Shown: positions 15,700-20,618 of the stretch, one piece after another | Layout: every line of letters starts with the position of its first letter | Numbering within the stretch: position 1 is the first letter of the stretch | Source: Planctomycetota bacterium | GTDB taxonomy: Bacteria; Planctomycetota; Planctomycetia; Pirellulales; Pirellulaceae | DNA: 20,618 nt | Reading direction: 5' to 3' | NCBI GenBank assembly: GCA_029259935.1 | Contig: JAJDEH010000330.1 | Coordinates: 1 to 20,618, forward strand | Translations under genes and position numbers: made by a program | Notes under the pieces: generated by a model | Told to the model about the DNA's origin: nothing | Database searches by the model: none | The model's input: the letters and a program-made list of their open reading frames with translations, nothing else

Positions 15700-16146
15700 A
15701 TGTTGACCAACCACGCCTATCCTGACCAGTTCGACCAAGTGCGCCACGAACACGAGCAATTGCGCCGGGCGATGGATTGCATCCATGGCCTGTTGGCGGA
15801 TCCTTCCGCGGACGGCGGAGAGTTGCGGAACGGATTGGCGGAATTGGACCGCCATTTGGCCGCCCATTTTGTTCACGAGGAAGAGGGTGGTTATTTCGCC
15901 GAAGTCCTTCAAATCGCTCCGCGCTACAAGAGTGAGGTTGATGGACTGCTGAGCCAGCATCCGCTGCTGAGGGAAATGTTGAGCAGCCTGCTGAGCAAAG
16001 TCGACGACGCTCCGTTGACAATGTCTCGTTGGCAGGACATCGCAAACGGTTTCGAGCGTTTCGTCGAACACTTTATCGAGCACGAAACTGATGAAAACGA
16101 CCTACTGCAAAAATCCTACTGCCAAGACATCGGGGCAGAGGACTAG
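15700..16146 (+). CDS. hemerythrin HHE domain-containing protein
   Basis: Four-helix-bundle protein expected to bind a non-haem di-iron centre through His and acidic side chains; relatives sense or carry oxygen, or take part in iron and NO responses. The 148 residues show the HHE pattern: RHEHEQL (H16/H18), AHFVHEEE (H56, H59, E60), SQHPLL (H87) and EHFIEHETDEND (H124, H128, with acidic residues after). No membrane segment or signal peptide and no extra fused domain, so a soluble single-domain cytoplasmic protein is inferred. The ATG at 15700 is supported by AAGGAG. The reading frame extends upstream across the promoter into the SDR gene, but that part is not coding-like. The strong promoter suggests good expression as a single gene. 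Confidence 0.85.
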   Translation: MLTNHAYPDQFDQVRHEHEQLRRAMDCIHGLLADPSADGGELRNGLAELDRHLAAHFVHEEEGGYFAEVLQIAPRYKSEVDGLLSQHPLLREMLSSLLSKVDDAPLTMSRWQDIANGFERFVEHFIEHETDENDLLQKSYCQDIGAED

Positions 16147-16197
16147 CGGGAGAAGGCCATAGGCGACCTCGCGGATGTCAATTTCGGCAAGTGTCCT

Positions 16198-16221
16198 GGG
16201 GACCGCCAGAGACGGTTCCCC
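16198..16221 (+). terminator. hairpin downstream of the hemerythrin-like gene
   Basis: GGGGACCG (16198-16205) pairs with CGGTTCCCC (16213-16221) with a single bulged base and a 7-nt loop, 51 nt after the stop codon. No T-run, so it may be a weak terminator or a dispersed palindrome. The rest of the gap to typA (16147-16434) contains a TATAAT at 16338-16343 that could be its -10, without a clear -35. A minus-strand frame across this gap has no support beyond being open. Confidence 0.35.
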
Positions 16222-16434
16222 ACTCAGCAACTTGAACTTGCCGATGACTCCTTGATGTTCGCTTGGCGGAATGCCGCCTAAAGTGCGGGCAATCACCGCG
16301 TGAAAGGCAAAATGGATGGCCTTTTGAAAGGGCAGTGTATAATTAGCCGTAAGGGGCGGCGCTCTTTCGGTTCTGAACCCCACCTGCTAAACTTTCGCCT
16401 CCCGCCCGGCGAACCCATCCTCTTTCCTACCAAT

Positions 16435-18258
16435 ATGATGCGACGAGACGATATACGTAACATTGCGATAATTGCACATGTCGACCATGGCAAAACAACC
16501 TTGGTCGATTGTTTGCTGCGCCACAGCGGTCATTTTCGCGACTCGGAGCTGGATACTCCCTGCATTTTGGACTCCAACGAATTGGAGCGGCAGCGCGGTA
16601 TCACCATTTTGGCGAAGAATATCGCGCTCACTTATCAGGGCGTGAAGATCAACATTATCGATACGCCGGGACACGCCGATTTCGGAGGCGAAGTGGAACG
16701 GGTTCTGCGGATGGCCGACGGAGCGCTGTTGCTGGTCGATGCATTCGAAGGCCCGCGACCACAAACTCGATTTGTACTCCAGAAGGCGCTCGACTATGGC
16801 TTGAAGCTCTTGGTCGTGATCAACAAGATCGATCGCTCCGATTCACGGCCCGAGGTGGTCGTTTCCGAATTATTCGACTTGCTGGCGGAACTGGGAGCCG
16901 ACGACGAAACGCTCGACTTCCCATTTATTTTTGCAAGTGCCAAGGACGGCTATGCGACCGAAGACCCGCATGCTCGCTCGGGCGATATTCGCCCCTTGGT
17001 CGAGATGATCATCAAGCATATTCCAGGCCCCACGACCAATCCCGATGGCCCGTTTCAGATGATGGTCACCACGCTCGATTGGTCGGCCTACGTGGGCAAG
17101 ATCGCGACGGGGCGCATCATCGCCGGAACCGTTTCCAAAGGCGACAAGCTAACCATCATCCGTGCCAACGACGATCACGATCCCGCGGAAGCGGTCTCCG
17201 TCGAGGTGTTTGACAAATTGGGCCGCAAGGAAACCGACAAGGCGACGGCCGGCGACATCGTCGCGCTGATCGGTTTGCCCGATCCCGAGATTGGCGACAC
17301 GATCACCAGTCCGGAAGATCCTCAAGCGCTCGAGCGAATTAGCATCGACGAGCCCACGCTCTCGATGATTTTCACCATCAACTCGTCACCACTTGCTGGA
17401 CGTTCCGGAAAGTATGTGACAAGTCGCAACCTGCGCGAGCGATTACAGCGCGAATTGCAATCGAATCTGGCTTTGCGCGTCCAAGAGACTGGCGAAAAGG
17501 ATTCCTTCAAGGTCTCCGGGCGAGGCGTGCTCCATCTGTCGATCCTGATCGAGCAAATGCGCCGGGAAGGATACGAGCTATCCGTCGGCAAACCGCAAGT
17601 CATCGAGAAGACAATCAACGGCAAGCCCCATGAGCCGTTCGAACTGTTGGTCATTGATGTGCCGACGGAAGACGTCGGCTCGATCATGGAGCTGGTTTGC
17701 GCCCGTCGCGGACAAGTCACCCAGATGCAATCGGCGGATTCCGGCATGTCGCATCTGGAGTTTTCGATTCCGGCCCGCGGCCTGATTGGGCTGCGAACGC
17801 GGTTGCTTAATGCCAGCCGCGGTCAAGCGGTGATCCATCATCAATTCGACAGTTATTGCCCGCGCGACGGCGAACTGCCGCGCCGCTCGAACGGCGTGTT
17901 GGTCTCGCAGGAAAACGGCGTGGCCGTCGGCTACGCGCTGTGGAAGCTGCAGGAGCGGGCGGAGTTGTTTGTCGCCCCGGGCGATGAGGTCTACGAGGGG
18001 ATGATCGTTGGCGAGAACGTGCGTGAAAACGATTTGGTCGTCAATCCCATCCGCACTAAAAAGCTGACCAACATCCGGGCGTCTGGGTCCGATGACAACA
18101 TCTTATTAAAGCCGCCGCGAGATTTATCGCTGGAAGCCGCCCTGGAATACATCGAAGACGATGAATTCGTCGAAATCACTCCGGCAATCATCCGGTTACG
18201 CAAGATGTTGCTGAAGGAAAATGCACGCCGCCGCGCGGTCGCTCGAAAAATCGGCTGA
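16435..18258 (+). CDS. typA: translational GTPase TypA/BipA
   Basis: Ribosome-associated GTPase of the EF-G/LepA group, involved in ribosome assembly and stress or cold adaptation. GTPase motifs: AHVDHGKTT (14-22), RGITI (54-58), DTPGH (76-80), NKID (130-133) and a SAKDG at the fifth motif. The family-specific stretches [19 protein letters not shown] and [14 protein letters not shown] are intact. Later blocks ([46 protein letters not shown]) match the EF-G-like domains and the C-terminal domain special to BipA. 607 residues from the ATG at 16435 is normal; ATG 16438 is equally possible, and the frame is open upstream to 16300 without homology. No ribosome site is visible. Convergent with the next gene, 50 bp away. 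Confidence 0.97.
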   Translation: MMRRDDIRNIAIIAHVDHGKTTLVDCLLRHSGHFRDSELDTPCILDSNELERQRGITILAKNIALTYQGVKINIIDTPGHADFGGEVERVLRMADGALLLVDAFEGPRPQTRFVLQKALDYGLKLLVVINKIDRSDSRPEVVVSELFDLLAELGADDETLDFPFIFASAKDGYATEDPHARSGDIRPLVEMIIKHIPGPTTNPDGPFQMMVTTLDWSAYVGKIATGRIIAGTVSKGDKLTIIRANDDHDPAEAVSVEVFDKLGRKETDKATAGDIVALIGLPDPEIGDTITSPEDPQALERISIDEPTLSMIFTINSSPLAGRSGKYVTSRNLRERLQRELQSNLALRVQETGEKDSFKVSGRGVLHLSILIEQMRREGYELSVGKPQVIEKTINGKPHEPFELLVIDVPTEDVGSIMELVCARRGQVTQMQSADSGMSHLEFSIPARGLIGLRTRLLNASRGQAVIHHQFDSYCPRDGELPRRSNGVLVSQENGVAVGYALWKLQERAELFVAPGDEVYEGMIVGENVRENDLVVNPIRTKKLTNIRASGSDDNILLKPPRDLSLEAALEYIEDDEFVEITPAIIRLRKMLLKENARRRAVARKIG

Positions 18259-18308
18259 CCTTTCGTGTGCCGCGGACTCCGCCAGTGTGGCCAATGACAG
18301 CGAGCCCA

Positions 18309-18662
18309 TTAGGGGATCACCGTTCCCTCATCCAGGGCACGCTTCCGTAGGGCCGCTTCGAAGTAAGGGAAAATGTACCGGCGGTACTTTCGTTGCTTGC
18401 GTGCCCAGTGAAAAGTGCTGAGTACCAATTCGGTCGATAGCTGGCCTTCCTTGACCATCCCGACCACGGTGGCCACAAAGGCAAACTCCACCGGTCGCCG
18501 CGCTTTCAGCCCTTTCTCAAGCTGGTCTTTCAAGGTGACCACTTCAATGGCGTAAGGGCGGCTCGCCGCAGGGGATTCCGTGATGGTATCGGCAGCGACT
18601 GCGGAACGGTTCAAGCAAGCAACAAACGATAGGCCCAGGAACAACAGAATTAGTTTTGGCAT
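18309..18662 (-). CDS. small exported protein of unknown function, 117 aa
   Basis: I do not recognise the family. A Sec signal peptide is clear (hydrophobic LILLFLGLSFVACL at 4-17, likely cleavage after AVA at about 23). The mature ~94 residues are basic and helical in character: PYAIEVVTLKDQLEKGLKAR, a VEFAFVATVVGMV stretch and RKQRKYRRYIFPYFEAALRKRA near the end. One cysteine lies within the leader (VACLN), which is not a convincing lipobox. The start is ATG at 18662 with GAGG about 11 nt upstream. It is convergent with typA. A perfect 16-bp palindrome lies 34 bp before the start and may regulate it. Probably a real lineage-specific periplasmic protein. Confidence 0.75.
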   Translation of the reverse strand: MPKLILLFLGLSFVACLNRSAVAADTITESPAASRPYAIEVVTLKDQLEKGLKARRPVEFAFVATVVGMVKEGQLSTELVLSTFHWARKQRKYRRYIFPYFEAALRKRALDEGTVIP

Positions 18663-18695
18663 CTTACAAACCGCCTCGGAATTGGATTGCAGACA

Positions 18696-18711
18696 GACAC
18701 CGACCGGTGTC
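18696..18711. promoter_or_regulatory. 16-bp palindrome upstream of the small exported protein
   Basis: GACACCG-AC-CGGTGTC: perfect 7-bp arms around a 2-bp centre. Such compact palindromes are common operator shapes for dimeric regulators. It lies 34 bp upstream of the ATG at 18662, where an operator or leader would be expected. Confidence 0.45.
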
Positions 18712-18919
18712 GAAAGAGATTGCGGCTTTTACCGGAAGAGACCAACCCCTGGCAAGGCCGCTTAGCGCGTAAGCCGCGCCTAGATGAATTGGTTATTTCC
18801 GTTGTGACGTGGCCCAGCCAATCACTGCCCGCCCAGATACGGGCGTTTTGAGAGGCATAAGTTGTTTGCACAAAACAGCTTAATGCAATTCAGCCGTCCT
18901 CGGCTCGGCCCGCTGAAAC
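18712..18919. other. non-coding spacer between divergent genes
   Basis: No gene is supportable here. A short hairpin GCTTA-GCGCG-TAAGC (18760-18774) within a wider GC-rich inverted context looks like another dispersed palindrome. The stretch ends at the -35 element of the downstream DUF1501 gene. Confidence 0.45.
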
Positions 18920-18949
18920 TTGACATCGAACTTTCGCCGCCGCTATACT
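18920..18949 (+). promoter_or_regulatory. near-consensus sigma70-type promoter for the second DUF1501 gene
   Basis: Perfect TTGACA (18920-18925) and TATACT (18944-18949) separated by 18 bp. Transcription would begin near 18956, leaving a leader of about 115 nt before the ATG at 19070. Confidence 0.7.
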
Positions 18950-19056
18950 ATCCATGAGTTAACTCCCTGCGCCGCCATGGTTTGCGATGACTGAGAGCAG
19001 ACCGGCATGCTCACACTTCACCATTTGGCGTCAGGTCGCCTTACCTAAATCATTTT

Positions 19057-19061
19057 AGGAG
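19057..19061 (+). promoter_or_regulatory. ribosome binding site deciding the second DUF1501 start
   Basis: AGGAG, 8 nt before the ATG at 19070. It supports that ATG over the TTG at 19064. Confidence 0.75.
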
Positions 19062-19069
19062 TTTTGCCC

Positions 19070-20539
19070 ATGTTGGTGGTTCCCGGTCGGGCTGGCAAGG
19101 ATCTGTGCGATCGCCATTTGGGAGTGACTCGTCGCGACATTCTGCGGGTGGGCGGTTCGACCATGTTGGGCATGACCTTGGGCGGGCTGCTGCAAGCCAA
19201 GGCCGCTCATGCCAATCCCCAGAAATCCGGCGGGCCCGGTTGGAACAAGGCAAAGAGCATCATCATGCTCTATCTGCAAGGCGGTCCCAGTCATTTGGAT
19301 TTGTGGGACCCCAAGGACAATGTTCCCGACAACGTACGCAGCGTCTTTGGCCGCATCCAATCCAAAGTACCCGGCATGGACTTAACCGAGAACATGCCCA
19401 AGTTGGCGCAGGTCACCGACAAGGTGACTCTGATTCGATCGATGAGCTATACGCCGGTCGGTTTGTTTAACCACACGGCGGCCATCTACCAAATGCACAC
19501 CGGCTACACCGCCGACAAGGTGAGCCCCTCTGGTCAACTCGAACCACCAAGTCCGAAGGATTTTCCCACCTTTGGATCGCAGGTTGTGCGCATCAAACCG
19601 CCCGAAGTGGCGATGCTGCCGTTTGTGATGATGCCCCGGCCACTGCAAGAGAGCAACGTGGTCGGCAAGGGCGGGACGGCCGGTTTTCTGGGCCGGGCGT
19701 TCGATCCCTACTACCTCTATCCTTCGGGCGACGACATGAACATGGCGAAGATGGACAACATCAACGTCAACGACTTGAAGCTGCGCCCCGAAGTTTCCCC
19801 GCGCCGGCTTGATCGCCGCGCCCGACTGCGCAGCTTGATCAATCAAGGCATGCCCGAAATTGACAAGGCCGTGGCGAAGTACGACCTGAACGAGTACTAC
19901 GATTCCGCCCTGTCGCTGATCAGTTCCGGCCGTGCTCGCGAAGCGTTCAACCTGAACGCCGAATCGGCCGCGACCCGCGAAAAGTATGGTCGCAATACTT
20001 TTGGCCAGTGTTGCTTGTTGGCCCGTCGCTTGATCGAAGCCGGTACGCGCGTGGTCGAAGTGGTGTGGCCCAAAGTCGCCAACTCGGACAATCATTCGTG
20101 GGACGTTCACAAAGGTTTGACGAAACGAATGAAAACCCAGTCGTCGCCCATGCTGGACGCGGGACTATCGGGACTGATCGACGATCTCGACCAACGCGGC
20201 ATGTTGGAAGATACACTGGTCGTCTGCGTGGGCGAATTCGGCCGCAGCCCGCAACGGGGCGTCAGCACATCCGGGAACGACAACGAAGACGATGGCCGCG
20301 ACCATTGGCCCTATTGCTATACCGCCTGTGTGGCCGGTGCCGGAATCAAACGAGGCGTGGTTTATGGTGAGAGCGACAAAACCGCCTCGGCTCCCGTGGA
20401 CAAGCCGGTTCATCCGATCGAACTGCTGGCCACGATGTATCACGCGGTCGGCATTAATCCGCAAACGATCGTCTACAACCATTTGAACCAGCCTCGCGAA
20501 CTGGTGAAAGCCGAACCGGTTACGTCGTTGTTCGGCTAG
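19070..20539 (+). CDS. DUF1501 family protein with twin-arginine leader (second copy)
   Basis: Exported member of the DUF1501 group (phosphatase/sulfatase-like fold, unknown substrate). The leader includes [11 protein letters not shown] (19-29) followed by a hydrophobic stretch ending AKAAHA near 48, consistent with Tat export. Hallmarks: [57 protein letters not shown] (repeating the motif of the first copy), [13 protein letters not shown] and [15 protein letters not shown]. 489 residues from the ATG at 19070, normal length. It is clearly a paralogue rather than a recent duplicate of 9313-10731: motifs agree but the intervening sequence differs. No PSD1 gene lies upstream; a partner could lie beyond the window. 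A palindromic repeat follows the stop. Confidence 0.93.
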   Translation: MLVVPGRAGKDLCDRHLGVTRRDILRVGGSTMLGMTLGGLLQAKAAHANPQKSGGPGWNKAKSIIMLYLQGGPSHLDLWDPKDNVPDNVRSVFGRIQSKVPGMDLTENMPKLAQVTDKVTLIRSMSYTPVGLFNHTAAIYQMHTGYTADKVSPSGQLEPPSPKDFPTFGSQVVRIKPPEVAMLPFVMMPRPLQESNVVGKGGTAGFLGRAFDPYYLYPSGDDMNMAKMDNINVNDLKLRPEVSPRRLDRRARLRSLINQGMPEIDKAVAKYDLNEYYDSALSLISSGRAREAFNLNAESAATREKYGRNTFGQCCLLARRLIEAGTRVVEVVWPKVANSDNHSWDVHKGLTKRMKTQSSPMLDAGLSGLIDDLDQRGMLEDTLVVCVGEFGRSPQRGVSTSGNDNEDDGRDHWPYCYTACVAGAGIKRGVVYGESDKTASAPVDKPVHPIELLATMYHAVGINPQTIVYNHLNQPRELVKAEPVTSLFG

Positions 20540-20571
20540 TATTCCATCGCAGCTTGGTTTTCGGCTTGGTG

Positions 20572-20618
20572 GCTGGGGTCGAGCGAAGCGAGCCCCCAGC
20601 GCGAATCCTGGGGGCTCG
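20572..20618. repeat. REP-like palindromic element at the window edge
   Basis: Two alternative stems share the middle arm. GCTGGGG (20572-20578) pairs with CCCCAGC (20594-20600), and CGAGCCCCCAG (20589-20599) pairs perfectly with CTGGGGGCTCG (20608-20618) around an 8-nt loop. It starts 33 bp after the DUF1501 stop and runs into the window edge, so its full extent is unknown. Confidence 0.65.

Noticed and set aside
16102..16383. Minus-strand frame of 93 codons between hemerythrin-like and typA genes
   Set aside because: Overlaps the end of the hemerythrin-like gene and the apparent typA promoter region; no recognisable motif and no start context.
1..20618. Prophage, insertion sequence or integrated element
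   Set aside because: No transposase, integrase, structural phage protein, tRNA target or paired attachment site could be identified.

Overview
The window looks like a chromosomal segment of a member of the Planctomycetota, probably a Pirellulales-type lineage. The main evidence is three proteins of families that are expanded in that phylum. Two are DUF1501 proteins with Tat-type leaders (9313-10731 minus, 19070-20539 plus). The third is a large secreted protein with the PSCyt1, DUF1549 and DUF1553 layout (10951-13878 minus). A Tat-exported Gfo/Idh/MocA oxidoreductase (3904-5346 minus), GC-rich DNA and palindromic intergenic repeats fit the same picture. No tRNA, rRNA, CRISPR array, transposase or integrase was recognised.

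Layout. 1-2315: minus-strand housekeeping genes, namely a small unrecognised ORF, aroB (3-dehydroquinate synthase) and dprA (cut by the window edge). 2385-2915: a plus-strand single-pass membrane protein. 2991-5346: mutM and the Gfo/Idh/MocA gene on minus, separated by a good intrinsic terminator. 5721-8780: a plus-strand accessory block of three genes. These are a polytopic membrane protein fused to a RidA-like domain, an ASCH-domain protein and an exported trypsin-like protease with an unassigned C-terminal half; short tandem repeats lie in and near the protease gene. 8781-9312: hairpin-rich non-coding DNA. 9313-13878: the PSD1 plus DUF1501 pair on minus, split by a REP-like repeat cluster. 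13995-18258: plus-strand histidine phosphatase, SDR reductase, hemerythrin-like protein and typA/bipA. 18309-18662: a small exported protein on minus. 19070-20539: a second DUF1501 gene behind a near-consensus promoter, followed by a palindromic repeat at the window edge.

How the genes fit together. The aroB-dprA and mutM genes are ordinary metabolism, DNA uptake and repair functions. The PSD1/DUF1501 pair is the usual planctomycete surface or periplasmic couple of unknown biochemistry. The 5721-8780 block is the least ordinary part. It could be a small accessory module, but nothing in the sequence proves that its three genes work together.

Limits. All domain calls come from reading motifs by eye; no search was run. 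Promoter and hairpin calls are pattern matches.
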